Notes: generated by a model not told the origin, from the sequence alone. Shown: positions 1 through 10,146, counted from the first letter of the stretch. The stretch is DNA of 64,000 nt from Herbidospora yilanensis (GCF_001570565.1 NZ_BBXE01000015.1:172381-236380); one strand, 5' to 3'. Numbers and translations are program-made.

Positions 1-378
1 CCCGGAAAAGCGGCCACGCCCCAGAAAACCGCCCCCCATCCAGGCAGCGGCCGCGGCAACCCCCCGAGCCCCCCAAACCCCACAAGGGGAGGCGAACACA
101 CCCCCCAGGAGACCCGTCACCCCAGGACCCGACCCAAGAGAAGCAGCCAGGCAAGCCTGCCCTGACGAATGGACCGACACGTGGCTCTGGGAGATGTGCC
201 AGGAGGAGGCCCGCAAGCCGGCCTGAAAACCCCTGCGAACGGTCCACAAGGCGCACAGGGCACAAGACACGTGAATCGGTATGTAACGGCTCCTACGACT
301 CGGCCACGACCACGCATCCTGCTGTAGTAACGTGCGTCCCTGACCGAGGTCACGAATTCGCAAACGGAGGAGTCGAGC
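1..378. other. Intergenic leader, no gene seen
   Basis: No reading frame here looks like a gene, and the short antisense frame has no recognisable family. It ends in the ribosome-binding site GGAGG (366-370) of the peptidase gene. I looked for the c-di-AMP (ydaO-type) riboswitch often found ahead of actinobacterial cell-wall hydrolase genes and could not see it. Confidence 0.5.
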
Positions 379-1419
379 GTGCGATCAGCGGGACTGGTCG
401 CGGCCGTCATGCTGGCGCTCTCTATGACCGCGCCGGCTCAGGCCGCGCCGACGCAGACCGCGCCGAAGAAGGATCCTGCCACGCTGACCGAGCTCCGACG
501 GGATGCCGAAGAGGCGGCCAAGGGCATCGAGGCCGCCACCAAGGCGCTCGTGGCGCGACAGAAGGAGTTCGACACCTCCAACAAGCAGCTTGAGGCCAAG
601 CTGACGCAGCTTCGGGTGGCCGACCAGCAGCTCGCGCGCATCCGGCAGCCGTTGTCCGACCTGATCGAGGTCATGTACCAGAATCCGGCCAGCCGGAACC
701 TCGGGTCGCTCCTGACCAGCTCGAACGGTGAGGCGTCCCTGCGGGCGATGAGTGACGCCAACCAGCTCATCGCCGGGCGCAACATCGTGGTCGTCGACGC
801 CACGCGCCTCTTCCAGGAGCGGGAGCAGCTGGCCGCGGAGGCGCAGGAGCTGCGGGCCACGAAGCTCCTGCAGGAGGCTCAGCTCACGTTCGAGATCGAC
901 ACGCTGCGCAAGCAGTCGCAGAAGACGGTCAAATCGCTCACCACCGCCCTGGCCAAGCTCGGCGTGAAGCGGGGTGGGGGCGCGTGCGACCCGACGCGGG
1001 TCGTGCTGGCGGAGGAGTACGCGAACGGCCTGCTGCCCACGAACGTGCTCTGCCCGCTGCCCTTCAAGGGTGAGGAACTGCGCGCCGATGCCGCGATCGC
1101 CTTCGCCGACCTCAATCTGGCGTACAAGAAACGCTTCGGCCAGCCCCTCTGCGTCGTCGACAGCTACCGCAGCCTCCGTGACCAGCAGATCGTCTACTAC
1201 CAGCGTCCCGGCCTGGCGGCCATCCCCGGCCGTAGCAACCACGGCCTGGGGTTGGCGATCGACTTCTGCGGCCCGATCCGCGTGTACAAATCCACCGAAT
1301 TCGTCTGGCTCGAACAGAACGGCAAGAAATTCGGCTGGATCCATCCCGCCTGGGCCTACGTGAGCCCGTTCGAGCCCTGGCACTGGGAATACGACCCCAA
1401 GATCGGCTCCCTCCTCTAA
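379..1419 (+). CDS. Secreted M15-family D-Ala-D-Ala carboxypeptidase-like peptidase with coiled-coil N-terminus
   Basis: Predicted zinc peptidase of the VanY/M15B group acting on peptidoglycan stem peptides outside the cell. Residues 1-23 form a signal peptide ending in AQA-A. About 30-190 is a charged, heptad-rich region likely to be a coiled coil. The catalytic domain fills the C-terminus, with zinc ligands His288 and Asp295 in the SNHGLGLAIDF motif and His335 in EPWHWEY. The start is GTG with GGAGG 8 bases upstream. The coiled-coil plus hydrolase layout is typical of actinobacterial hydrolases activated by division or secretion partners, but no partner gene is adjacent. The next gene is convergent on the other strand. 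Confidence 0.9.
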   Translation: MRSAGLVAAVMLALSMTAPAQAAPTQTAPKKDPATLTELRRDAEEAAKGIEAATKALVARQKEFDTSNKQLEAKLTQLRVADQQLARIRQPLSDLIEVMYQNPASRNLGSLLTSSNGEASLRAMSDANQLIAGRNIVVVDATRLFQEREQLAAEAQELRATKLLQEAQLTFEIDTLRKQSQKTVKSLTTALAKLGVKRGGGACDPTRVVLAEEYANGLLPTNVLCPLPFKGEELRADAAIAFADLNLAYKKRFGQPLCVVDSYRSLRDQQIVYYQRPGLAAIPGRSNHGLGLAIDFCGPIRVYKSTEFVWLEQNGKKFGWIHPAWAYVSPFEPWHWEYDPKIGSLL

Positions 1420-1539
1420 AACCTTCCTGCTCCGTTACGGCTCCGCCCACCCCACCCCGCCCGCCGCCGAGCCCCCGCCCCGCACCCGGCGCCAACCGGC
1501 CGCGCTCCATCCGCGCCGCGACGCCGCGAAAACCCGCGT

Positions 1540-2130
1540 CTAACGTGGATGAATGGCGATCGACAACCGCGCCCCGGCCTGCGCCCGAGCCAGCGACGCG
1601 GCCTGACCGGTCGTCGTGGCCAGCACGAGCAACCCGCCCTCCTCCGACTGTGCCTTGGTCAACACGGTCACGCGTTCGGCCGCGGTCTCGGCATGCGTCT
1701 CATAGGCGGCCAGCACGTCGATCACATCCCCGGCCGTCACCAGCCCGGCCGCATCCGCGTCCTCGACCCGCACCGGCGTGGCCACCACCCCCCGCGCATC
1801 CGAGGCGAGCAACCCACCGCCCAACAGCCGGGCATCGGTGAGCACCTCCCCCCGCCGCGCGGGCGCGGTGAGCACCTTCCCGACGACAGGGGAACCGGCC
1901 GCCAGATAGCCATCAGGCAGCGCCGACGCGGGCACCCGGACCGTCGAAAGGTCCTCAGCCGCCAGGCGCCCGCCGGAAAGGTCGCGAGCCGCCACGAGAA
2001 CGGCCACACCCGACGGAGACCGTACGGAAACGAGCACCCCGGCCACCGCCAGCCCCAGCAGAACAGCCGAGATCAACCGCCGACGCCGGGCAAGCACACG
2101 AGTCCACCGCGCCGGCACCGCGACACGCAT
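1540..2130 (-). CDS. SAF-domain membrane-anchored protein (CpaB/RcpC-like)
   Basis: A 196-residue protein with a basic N-terminus, one membrane segment (about residues 18-36) and a SAF domain (about 45-105), followed by a CpaB/RcpC-like extracellular region. CpaB proteins assemble Flp/Tad pili, but SAF proteins next to fmdB are widespread in actinomycetes without pili and no tad genes are visible, so the pilus role is not supported. I chose ATG at 2130 because a GGAGA Shine-Dalgarno lies just upstream; the frame is open for 41 codons further. It lies 193 bases downstream of mtnP on the same strand. Confidence 0.75.
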   Translation of the reverse strand: MRVAVPARWTRVLARRRRLISAVLLGLAVAGVLVSVRSPSGVAVLVAARDLSGGRLAAEDLSTVRVPASALPDGYLAAGSPVVGKVLTAPARRGEVLTDARLLGGGLLASDARGVVATPVRVEDADAAGLVTAGDVIDVLAAYETHAETAAERVTVLTKAQSEEGGLLVLATTTGQAASLARAQAGARLSIAIHPR

Positions 2131-2323
2131 GACGCATCTCCAAGGGCAGAAGGGGAGCAGCACCGGGTCGGCGAGCTCTCGCTGTGGCGTAACGAACATC
2201 GCGGGAAGAAGCGAGCGGCTCCCGCAGAACAGACAGATCGCGCTCGCCCGCACCCCTACGGCAAGAAGTGGCCCAGTGAAGTCGTCAGCCCGGGGGAAGA
2301 TCTACGGCGATGGGACCGCACGG

Positions 2324-3130
2324 TCAGGGCAGTTCGAACGGCAGCTTGATCCCGTCCAGCGCGTTCCCGCAAGAACAGGCCCGTTCCTCCGGCAACGCCT
2401 GCACCACCTGCCCCACCAGTGACCGCATGCGTTCCACGTTGGCCGCGAAGAAGGCCAGCACCTCTTCATGGGTGACCCCTTCGCCGGTTTCCACCCCCGC
2501 GTCGTGATCGGTCACCAGGGACATCGACGTGTAGCAGAGCGCCAGTTCCCGAGCCAGCACCGACTCGGGGAAGCCCGTCATCCCGACGATCGAGCCCCCC
2601 ATGCCGGCGAACCACTTCGACTCGGCCCGGGTCGAGAACCGAGGGCCCTCGATCACGACGAGGGTGCCGCCGTCGGTCACGTCCCATCCGGATGCGCTCG
2701 CGACGGAGACGGCGGCCGAGCGCCCGTCGGGGCAGTAGGGGTCGGCGAGGGACACGTGGACCGCGCCGCCCGCGTCGTAGAAGGACTGGACGCGGCCGGA
2801 GGTGCGGTCGATGAACTGGTCGGGGACGACCAGCGCGCCGGGGCCGAGTTCGGGGCGGAGGGAGCCGACGGCGTTGGGGGCGAGGACCTGGCGCACGCCG
2901 AGGGAGCGCAGCGCCCACAGGTTGGCGCGGTAGGGGATGCGGTGGGGCGGGAAGCCGTGGTCCCGCCCGTGGCGGGGGATGAAGGCGACGGTGCGGCCGC
3001 CGATGCGCCCGACCGTCACCTTGTCGCTGGGGGGCCCGTAGGGGGTCGCGACATCGATCTCCTCGGCGTCGTCGAGCAGGGAGTAGAACCCTGAACCGCC
3101 GATGACACCGATGTCCACACGATTGACCAT
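2324..3130 (-). CDS. mtnP: S-methyl-5'-thioadenosine phosphorylase
   Basis: Purine nucleoside phosphorylase family 2 enzyme. It splits methylthioadenosine, a by-product of polyamine synthesis and radical chemistry, into adenine and methylthioribose-1-phosphate. Family marks are GGSGFY near the N-terminus (phosphate binding), the RHGRDH segment, the central APNAVGSL stretch, EGPRFSTRAE and the base-binding VTDHDAG. The 268-residue length is normal. Start ATG. It sits 78 bases after fmdB on the same strand, an arrangement shared by many actinomycetes. Confidence 0.95.
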   Translation of the reverse strand: MVNRVDIGVIGGSGFYSLLDDAEEIDVATPYGPPSDKVTVGRIGGRTVAFIPRHGRDHGFPPHRIPYRANLWALRSLGVRQVLAPNAVGSLRPELGPGALVVPDQFIDRTSGRVQSFYDAGGAVHVSLADPYCPDGRSAAVSVASASGWDVTDGGTLVVIEGPRFSTRAESKWFAGMGGSIVGMTGFPESVLARELALCYTSMSLVTDHDAGVETGEGVTHEEVLAFFAANVERMRSLVGQVVQALPEERACSCGNALDGIKLPFELP

Positions 3131-3208
3131 GGCGCCGACACTAGCGCCCTGGGCCCCACCCGGTGAGGCCCCATACGCCTTCCTGTGGACAACCCGCTTC
3201 GTCGCAGG

Positions 3209-3508
3209 TCAGGCCGCTGGAGTGCTCGCGGGGGCGGGGCTCGCGGGGGTGCTCGGGGTGCTCGTCTCGGCCGGCTTGCTCTCGGTGGCCGGCTTTGACG
3301 GCGACGACGAGGTCGTGGACGACGACGTCGACGAGCGGTTGTCGGTCCGGTAGAAGCCGGAGCCCTTGAACACGATGCCCACCGCGTTGAAGACCTTGCG
3401 GAGGCGGCCCTGGCACGCGGGGCACTCGGTCAGGGCGTCGTCGGTGAACTTCTGGACGACTTCGAGCTGCTCACCACAATTGGTGCAGGCGTACTGGTAG
3501 GTGGGCAC
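3209..3508 (-). CDS. FmdB family zinc-ribbon protein
   Basis: A 99-residue protein beginning with the FmdB zinc ribbon: MPTYQYAC, CxxC at Cys8/Cys11, then a second CxxC near residue 30 (CPAC). The tail is low complexity, rich in Ser, Thr, Pro and Ala. The function of the family is not established; a regulatory role was proposed from fmdB of methylotrophs. Start is GTG with a strong GAGGAGGA site; the open frame upstream contains no family sequence. The leader carries an imperfect inverted repeat (3521-3530 and 3539-3548, 9 of 10 matching), a possible operator. fmdB beside the cyclo-ligase and galU is also the gene order in mycobacteria. Confidence 0.9.
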   Translation of the reverse strand: MPTYQYACTNCGEQLEVVQKFTDDALTECPACQGRLRKVFNAVGIVFKGSGFYRTDNRSSTSSSTTSSSPSKPATESKPAETSTPSTPASPAPASTPAA

Positions 3509-3596
3509 GCGGTCCTCCTCAGTGACTTGGCACTCGACCCAAGTGACTGCTAAATGATAAGGCAATCGGCAAGCTGCAACGTTGCCGCAGGGGAGT

Positions 3597-5105
3597 TTAG
3601 TCCCCTCTCTCCCCATACCAGCCTGCGAGTTTGCCTCTGCGAGAGACCGCGCGCAGGCGCTTTTCGACGGTTCGGCGCTGGGCGGCCGTCGTCACGACGA
3701 GCAGTTGGTCGTCGCGGCGCAGGCGGGTGCTGCCGTCGGGGACGAACGAGTGGCCGTCTCTGACGACCATGGTGACCGCGGCGTCCGACGGCAGGCGGAG
3801 CTCGAAGACCTCGACGCCGTGCAGCCTCGACTCGGCCGGGATCCGCACCTGGAGCAGGTCGGCGTTCAGCTCCTCCAGGGGGGCGGCCTCCACGTCGAGG
3901 TCGCGGGCCTCGCCCTCGTTCGACAGGCGCAGCACGCGGGCCAGGAACGGCAGGGTGGGGCCCTGGAGCAGGGTGAAGACCACCACGATGACGAAGACCT
4001 CGTTGAACAGCGCCTTCGCCCCGGGGACCCCGGCCGCCCATGGGATGGTGGCCAGGACGATGGGCACCGCGCCGCGCAGCCCGGCCCATGACAGGAAGAC
4101 CTGTTCTCGCCAGCTGACCCGGTCGACGCGGGTCACCCGTACCGCCAGGGACGACAGGACGACCGAGATCGGGCGGGCCAGGAGCACCAGCGCCAGGCCG
4201 GCGACCAGGCCGGGGATGATCTGGCCGGGCAACTCGCCGGGGCTGACGAGGAGGCCGAGGATGACGAACAGGCCGATCTGGGCCAGCCAGGCCGCCCCTT
4301 CGGCGAACCCTCTCGTCGCGGCCCGGTGGGGGAGCCGGCTGTTGCCGATGATGAGCGCGGCCAGATACACCGCGAGGAAGCCGGAGGCGTGGAGCAGGAC
4401 CGCGCCGCTGTAGGCGATGAACGACACCGCCAGGACCGCGATCGGATAGAGGCCCGAGGCGGGCAGCGCGACCCGGCGCAGCGCGTAGGCGGAGATCGGG
4501 CCCACGGCGCAGCCGACCGCCGCGCCCGCGGCCAGTTCCCACAGGGCGGTGCCCAGAACGTTCCACGCCGACGGCATGGGCGCGCTGACCTGGCTCAGCA
4601 TCACGACGACGATCACCGTGGGGGCGTCGTTGAAGCCCGACTCGGCCTCCAGGGTGCCGGCCAGGCGGGGCGGCAGCGGGAGCCGGCGCAGCACGCTGAA
4701 GACCGCCGCGGCGTCGGTCGAGGCGAGGATCGCGCCCAGCAGCATGGCGGTGCGCCAGTCCATGCCGAGGAAGCCGAACACGGCCAGGGCCAGCACGATG
4801 ATGCTGACCGCGACGCCGAACGTCGCCAGGACCAGCGCGGTCGGCACGGCCGTGCGCACGTGTTCCCAGTTGGTGGTCAGGCCGCCTTCGGCCAGAATGA
4901 TCGCCAGCGCGATCATGCCGATCTGCTTGGCCAGCCCGGCGTCCTCGAAGTGGATGCCCAGGCCCGACTCGCCGAGGGCGACGCCCAGAGCGAGGTAGAG
5001 GAGCAGTGACGGCAGACCGGTGCGGTGCGCGATTCTGACCGATACCACGGCCGCGAGGACGATCACGGCGGACAGGAGGAGCCATCCGTCGATGTCCAGG
5101 CGCAC
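3597..5105 (-). CDS. Potassium/proton antiporter (CPA1, NhaP2/CvrA-like) with C-terminal TrkA-C domain
   Basis: A 502-residue membrane protein. Residues about 5-385 form the 12-13-helix Na+/H+ exchanger fold, with the conserved acidic pair region in ASTDAAAVFSVL and ESGFNDAPTVIVV. Residues about 400-490 form a cytosolic TrkA-C (RCK-C) ligand-binding domain, the usual NhaP2 arrangement. This suggests K+(Na+)/H+ exchange gated by a nucleotide such as c-di-AMP, but the ligand is inference. Start GTG is preceded by AAGGGGA. It is 18 bases after the cyclo-ligase gene and probably co-transcribed. A small hairpin, AGGGGA(N6)TCCCCT at 3589-3606, spans its stop codon. Confidence 0.9.
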   Translation of the reverse strand: MRLDIDGWLLLSAVIVLAAVVSVRIAHRTGLPSLLLYLALGVALGESGLGIHFEDAGLAKQIGMIALAIILAEGGLTTNWEHVRTAVPTALVLATFGVAVSIIVLALAVFGFLGMDWRTAMLLGAILASTDAAAVFSVLRRLPLPPRLAGTLEAESGFNDAPTVIVVVMLSQVSAPMPSAWNVLGTALWELAAGAAVGCAVGPISAYALRRVALPASGLYPIAVLAVSFIAYSGAVLLHASGFLAVYLAALIIGNSRLPHRAATRGFAEGAAWLAQIGLFVILGLLVSPGELPGQIIPGLVAGLALVLLARPISVVLSSLAVRVTRVDRVSWREQVFLSWAGLRGAVPIVLATIPWAAGVPGAKALFNEVFVIVVVFTLLQGPTLPFLARVLRLSNEGEARDLDVEAAPLEELNADLLQVRIPAESRLHGVEVFELRLPSDAAVTMVVRDGHSFVPDGSTRLRRDDQLLVVTTAAQRRTVEKRLRAVSRRGKLAGWYGERGD

Positions 5106-5123
5106 CAGGTCCCCTTTCGTGAT

Positions 5124-5720
5124 TTATGTAGATTCTTTCACAGGAATAACACGGATCCCGGACGGCAACGCCGCATACCTCACCCGCTGATCATGCGGTT
5201 CGGCGGGCACGCCCGGACGCAGTTCGCCCTCGTTGAGGAGGGCGACGGTCGGGACGTTGGGGCCCACCCTGGCCAGGGCGCGGTCGTAGGAGCCGCCGCC
5301 TCGCCCGAGGCGTACACCCGAATGGGGATCGACGGCGAGCGCCGGGACGATGACCAGCGCGGCCGTGCGGATCGTGTCGACGCCACGCCTGGTGTCGACC
5401 GGTTCCATGATCCCGTGGCGGCCGGGCGCGAGGGTGTCGGGACCGTCGTAGACCGCCCAGTCGAGGTCGTCGTCGTCGCGCAGCACCGGCAGGATCACGG
5501 TCGCGCCGTGTTTCCACAATGCGAACACCAGGCCCTCGGTGGCGGGTTCCGTTCCGGTCGACCAATAACAGGCGACGAGGCCGGCCATCTGGACCCATGG
5601 CTGGTCAAGCAGGTTTTCCCTGATCCGGCGAGCGCTCTCACGGCGGTCATCGACGTCCATGATGGAACGTTCACGCAGAATTTCACGCCTCAGCTCGAAC
5701 TTGTCCAAAGAGGCCTCCAC
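5124..5720 (-). CDS. 5-formyltetrahydrofolate cyclo-ligase
   Basis: ATP-dependent enzyme (MTHFS, YgfA family) that converts 5-formyl-THF to 5,10-methenyl-THF, recovering folate trapped as folinic acid. The ATP/Mg signature RLGRGGGSYDRAL is near residues 136-148, and the R-R-E near the N-terminus fits the family. Length 198 is normal. The best start is GTG at 5718-5720, only 12 bases from the divergent galU ATG, so the two promoters must overlap the opposite genes. Same gene order as mycobacteria. Confidence 0.93.
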   Translation of the reverse strand: MEASLDKFELRREILRERSIMDVDDRRESARRIRENLLDQPWVQMAGLVACYWSTGTEPATEGLVFALWKHGATVILPVLRDDDDLDWAVYDGPDTLAPGRHGIMEPVDTRRGVDTIRTAALVIVPALAVDPHSGVRLGRGGGSYDRALARVGPNVPTVALLNEGELRPGVPAEPHDQRVRYAALPSGIRVIPVKEST

Positions 5721-5726
5721 TAGCCT
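5721..5726 (+). promoter_or_regulatory. Candidate -10 hexamer of a leaderless galU transcript
   Basis: TAGCCT fits the actinobacterial -10 pattern TANNNT and ends 6 bases before the galU ATG, so transcription would start at the start codon. There is no Shine-Dalgarno, and only 12 bases separate the divergent start codons. Confidence 0.5.
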
Positions 5727-5732
5727 TCATCC

Positions 5733-6624
<892 letters not shown>

Positions 6625-6641
<17 letters not shown>

Positions 6642-7830
6642 CGATCTCAAACCGGTCGATCGGCACCTCGCCGACATCCTGGCGACCGTCCGCCCTCTCG
6701 CGCCCCTCGAACTGGACCTAGAGCGGGCGCTGGGGGCGGTGCTCGCCGAAGACGTGACCGCGCCGGTCGACCTGCCGCCCTTCGACAACTCGGCGATGGA
6801 CGGCTACGCGGTCGTCGCCGCCGACGTCGCGGACGCGCCGGTCACGCTGCCGGTCACCGAGGACGTCGCGGCGGGCGACCCGCTGATCCGCGCCATAGGG
6901 CCCGGTCTCACCGCACGGATCATGACCGGGGCGCCGTTGCCGGCGGGCGCCGACGCGGTCATACCGGTCGAATACACCGACGGCGGCACCGCCAATGTGG
7001 TTATCCACAAGCAGGTCGAGCGCGGCAACGCGATCCGCCGGGCCGGTGAAGATGTGCGGGTGGGAGATGTGGTCCTGGCCGCGGGCACGCGCATCGGCGC
7101 GGCCCAGATCGGCATCCTGGCGGGGGTTGGGCGGCGGCGCGTGCTGGTCCGGCCGGTGCCCCGGGTGGCCGTGCTCTCGACCGGCGCCGAGCTCGCCGAG
7201 CCCGGAACCCCGCTCGGCTACGGCCAGATCTGGGAGTCCAACAGCTTCATGCTGGCCGCCGCGGTCCGCGAGGCCGGCGGCGAGGCGTTCCGCGTTGGCT
7301 CGGTGACCGACGACCCGCGCGTCTTCATGGAGACGCTCGACGCGCAGCTCGTTCGCGCTGACGCCGTGATCACCAGCGGCGGCGTCTCGATGGGCGCCTA
7401 CGAGCCGGTGAAAGAGGGGCTGAGCCCGCTCGGCACGGTCCGGTTCGAGAAGGTCGCCATGCAGCCCGGCATGCCCCAGGGCTTCGGCGTGGTCGGCGAC
7501 GACCAGATCCCGATCTTCACCCTGCCCGGCAACCCGGTCTCGTCCTATGTCTCCTTCGTCCTGTTCGTGCGCCCCGCCCTCCGCCGGATGCAGGGCCTGC
7601 CCGCCTCGCTCCCCTCGACGGTCCAGGCCGTCTGCGGCGCGAGGCTGCGGTCCCCGCAGGGCCGCCGCTCCTACCTCCGCGCCGTGCTGACCGGCGGCAC
7701 GGTCACCCCCGCGCGCGGCCAGGGCTCCCACCAGCTCGCCGCGCTGGCCGCGGCCGACGCGCTGATCGTCATACCGGAAGACGTGACCGAGGTCCCGGAA
7801 GGGACGACTGTTGAGGTGATCCCGCTGTGA
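6625..7830 (+). CDS. moeA: Molybdopterin molybdotransferase MoeA / gephyrin-like protein Glp
   Basis: 401 residues with the complete MoeA fold: NSAMDGYAV (about 53-61), the MoCF domain with LSTGAEL (about 190) and TSGGVSMGAYE (about 249-259), LPGNPVSSYV (about 297) and a C-terminal MoeA-C domain. MoeA inserts molybdate into adenylylated molybdopterin. The order galU-moeA-(rimJ)-sepX matches the mycobacterial and corynebacterial locus where the MoeA paralogue Glp binds FtsZ and works with the membrane receptor GlpR in division. A cell-division role is therefore likely, possibly besides enzymatic activity. moaC and mogA follow directly, unlike in mycobacteria, so the cofactor role may be kept here. 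Confidence 0.93.
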
Positions 7831-8294
7831 ATCTCACCCATCTCGACGAATCGGGCCAGGCCCGCATGGTCGACGTGTCAGAAAAACCCGTCTCCGTCCG
7901 CACGTCCACCGCCTCCGGTCGTGTCCTGCTCTCCGAGGAGGCCGTGGCGATCCTGAGGTCGGGAGACACCCCGAAGGGCGACGCGCTCGGCGTGGCCCGC
8001 ATCGCCGGGATCATGGGCGCCAAGAAGACCCCCGACCTGATCCCGCTCTGCCACCCCATCGCCCTCCACGGCGTGAAGGTCTCCCTGGAGATCGTCGACG
8101 AGGGCGTGGAGATCACGGCCCGGGTGAAGACGGCCGACAAGACGGGCGTCGAGATGGAGGCCCTCACCGCCGTCACCGTGGCCGCCCTCGGCCTGATCGA
8201 CATGATCAAGGCCGTCGACCCCGCCGCCGTCATCACCGACGTCCGGGTCGAGGAGAAGACCGGCGGCAAGACCGGCGACTGGCGGCGCCCGTGA
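7827..8294 (+). CDS. moaC: Cyclic pyranopterin monophosphate synthase MoaC
   Basis: Second enzyme of molybdenum cofactor synthesis: forms cyclic pyranopterin monophosphate from the MoaA product. The family signature is complete, including LCHPIALHG (about residues 73-81) and the C-terminal DMIKAVDPAAV with KTGGKTGDWRR. 155 residues, normal length. The GTG start overlaps the moeA stop by 4 bases (GTGA) and its own stop overlaps the mogA start, giving a tight translationally coupled operon. No moaA, moaD or moaE in the window. Confidence 0.97.
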   Translation: MNLTHLDESGQARMVDVSEKPVSVRTSTASGRVLLSEEAVAILRSGDTPKGDALGVARIAGIMGAKKTPDLIPLCHPIALHGVKVSLEIVDEGVEITARVKTADKTGVEMEALTAVTVAALGLIDMIKAVDPAAVITDVRVEEKTGGKTGDWRRP

Positions 8295-8767
8295 TCCGCG
8301 CCCTGGTCATCACCGCCTCCAACCGCGCCGCCGAGGGGGTGTACGAAGACCGCTCGGGCCGGATCCTCTCCGCGCTCCTGGAGGAGCACGGCTGCACGGT
8401 CGACGGCCCGGTGGTGGTCCGCGACGGTGAACCGGTGTATGAAGCGTTGGTGAAGGGCCTTGAGTCGGCGTACCACGTCATCGTCACCACCGGCGGCACC
8501 GGGCTGACCCCCACCGACCTGACCCCCGAGATGACCCGGCGTGTCCTCGACCGCGAGATCCCCGGCATCGCCGAGGCGATCAGGCAGGTCAACCGGGAGA
8601 AAGTACCCACATCAGTGCTCTCCCGCGGCCTGGCCGGGCAGGCGGGCGCCACCCTGGTCGTCAACCTGCCCGGATCGACCGGCGGCGTACGCGACGGAAT
8701 GGCCGTCCTGGGCCCCGTCCTCAGGCACGTGGTCGACCAGATCCGCGGCGGTGACCATCGCGTCTGA
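8291..8767 (+). CDS. mogA: Molybdopterin adenylyltransferase (MogA/MoaB family)
   Basis: MoCF-domain protein that adenylylates molybdopterin before molybdate insertion. Recognised by TTGGTGLTPTDLTPE (about 63-77) and the NLPGSTGGVRD stretch near the C-terminus. 158 residues, close to the family norm. GTG start overlaps moaC by 4 bases. With moeA and moaC it gives three steps of molybdenum cofactor synthesis in one transcript. Annotated as MogA or MoaB in different genomes; sequence alone does not separate them here. Confidence 0.9.
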   Translation: MIRALVITASNRAAEGVYEDRSGRILSALLEEHGCTVDGPVVVRDGEPVYEALVKGLESAYHVIVTTGGTGLTPTDLTPEMTRRVLDREIPGIAEAIRQVNREKVPTSVLSRGLAGQAGATLVVNLPGSTGGVRDGMAVLGPVLRHVVDQIRGGDHRV

Positions 8768-8803
8768 TGGCGCGATTCGGTGAACAAGAGGGATGATTGA
8801 CAA

Positions 8804-9442
8804 GTGGATCGACTTCGCGGCTGGCCCGCGACCCTGGCGGAGGGCCCGACCGGCCTCCGGCCGCTCCGGCTCCGCGACGTGCGCGTCTGGCGGGAAACCC
8901 GCCTGCGCAACGCCGACTGGCTGCGCCCCTGGGAACCCAGCAACCCCGAGACGCCCCTGTTCCGCACCGGCCTCAGCCCTTACGTCTCCATGGTCGGCAC
9001 CCTCCGCCGCGAGGCCAGACAGGGCCTGGCCCTGCCGTGGGTCGTGACGTACAACGGCGCCTTCGCCGGCCAGCTCACCGTCGGCGCCATCGTCTGGGGC
9101 TCGGCCCGCTCCGCCCAGGTCGGCTACTGGGTCGACGGCGCCCTCGCCGGCAAGGGCATCATCCCCACGGCCCTGGCCATGGCCGTCGACCACTGCTTCT
9201 TCACCACCGGCCTCCACCGCCTCGAAGCCAACATCCGCCCCGAGAACCACGCCAGCCGCAGAGTCGTCGAAAAACTCGGCTTCCGCGAGGAGGGCGTACG
9301 CCGAAGGCAACTTCACATCGACGGAGCGTGGCGAGACCACATCTGCTACGCCCTGACCGTGGAAGACGTGCCGAGAGGCCTGCTCGTCCAGTGGCGCCGG
9401 GCCCGTGACTCATCGGCCGCACGTCACGGCGAGTCCCCGTAG
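8804..9442 (+). CDS. GNAT acetyltransferase, RimJ/RimL type
   Basis: 212-residue GNAT-fold acetyltransferase. The acetyl-CoA pyrophosphate loop region VDGALAGKGIIPTAL is near residues 108-122, followed by RLEANIRPENHASRRVVEKLGF, typical of RimJ/RimL ribosomal-protein N-acetyltransferases. The acceptor is unknown; the mycobacterial gene at the same place (rimJ between moeA1 and the sepX/glpR homologue) has the same family. GTG start 36 bases after mogA, with AGAGGGA about 13 bases upstream (weak). Confidence 0.88.
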   Translation: MDRLRGWPATLAEGPTGLRPLRLRDVRVWRETRLRNADWLRPWEPSNPETPLFRTGLSPYVSMVGTLRREARQGLALPWVVTYNGAFAGQLTVGAIVWGSARSAQVGYWVDGALAGKGIIPTALAMAVDHCFFTTGLHRLEANIRPENHASRRVVEKLGFREEGVRRRQLHIDGAWRDHICYALTVEDVPRGLLVQWRRARDSSAARHGESP

Positions 9443-9564
9443 GCGACAACAGCTTCGACGATCTCGCGACACACCGGACCGAATGCTCGTCAATCAGTGA
9501 CACGCCGCCTTACGGTGCGTGACGTGAGCATGCAGGCGGGCCGAGTCCGGGAGGAGAGCAGCCG

Positions 9565-10146
9565 ATGAGCAGCGTCCTCCTATATCTCGCCATCGTCGCA
9601 ATGTGGCTCGGCGTCCTCGTCCCGATGTGGCTACGCCGCGACCGCTATGTCCTAATGGACGAAGACAAGGACAACACCGAGGGCGACACCTTGATCGAAA
9701 CCCCCGATCAAGCCACCCCCTCGCCCGCGACGTCGGAAGAGGAGGCATCGGTGTCCGAACCCGCCGCCGCCTCCGACCCCCAGTTCGCGACCAACCGCCG
9801 CCGCGCCCGCATCAGGGTCCGCCGGCGCCGCACCCTGTTGTGGTGCGTGGCCATGGTCCTCGTCTCCTCGATCGCCGCCTTCCTCGGCGCGGTGCCGTGG
9901 TGGGGGGCCGCTCCGGCCGCGCTCCTCCTCGGGCTGTACGTGACGCTGCTGCGGGTGGCGTCCAAGCTGGAACACGAACAGCAGGACCTGGCGGCCCGGG
10001 TCCGGGCCGACCGGCTCCGGCGGGCTCGTGCGGAGGCCAGGCAGGCGGCTGCGGCGGCACTTGAGGCCGAGATCATCGAGCTGGAGAAGAAGCGCGGTGG
10101 CGTGTTCGACCAGTACGCGGATCACCGGCGAGCGGTTGGGGACTAG
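9565..10146 (+). CDS. sepX: Divisome membrane protein SepX/GlpR
   Basis: 193-residue membrane protein with one N-terminal helix (about 4-21), a low-complexity acidic linker rich in Pro, Ser and Glu (about 30-75), a strongly basic patch (RRRARIRVRRRR), two close membrane helices (about 92-130) and a C-terminal Ala/Glu/Arg-rich coiled coil (about 134-182). This topology and the position after galU-moeA-rimJ match GlpR of corynebacteria and SepX of Streptomyces, which act in cell division with Wag31/DivIVA, FtsZ and Glp. Good Shine-Dalgarno (GGAGGAGA) before the ATG. Identity rests on synteny and topology, since the family is poorly conserved in sequence. Confidence 0.82.
   Translation: MSSVLLYLAIVAMWLGVLVPMWLRRDRYVLMDEDKDNTEGDTLIETPDQATPSPATSEEEASVSEPAAASDPQFATNRRRARIRVRRRRTLLWCVAMVLVSSIAAFLGAVPWWGAAPAALLLGLYVTLLRVASKLEHEQQDLAARVRADRLRRARAEARQAAAAALEAEIIELEKKRGGVFDQYADHRRAVGD

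Noticed and set aside
1-378. c-di-AMP riboswitch before the M15 peptidase
   Set aside because: None of the conserved blocks of the ydaO motif could be recognised.
1540-2130. Flp/Tad pilus locus
   Set aside because: Only a CpaB-like SAF protein is present; there are no cpaC, cpaF, tadB/C or pilin genes nearby.
3576-3606. Terminator between the antiporter and fmdB
   Set aside because: The AGGGGA/TCCCCT hairpin overlaps the antiporter stop codon, is short and lacks a T-run; GCAACGTTGC beside it is a palindrome but gives no clear function.
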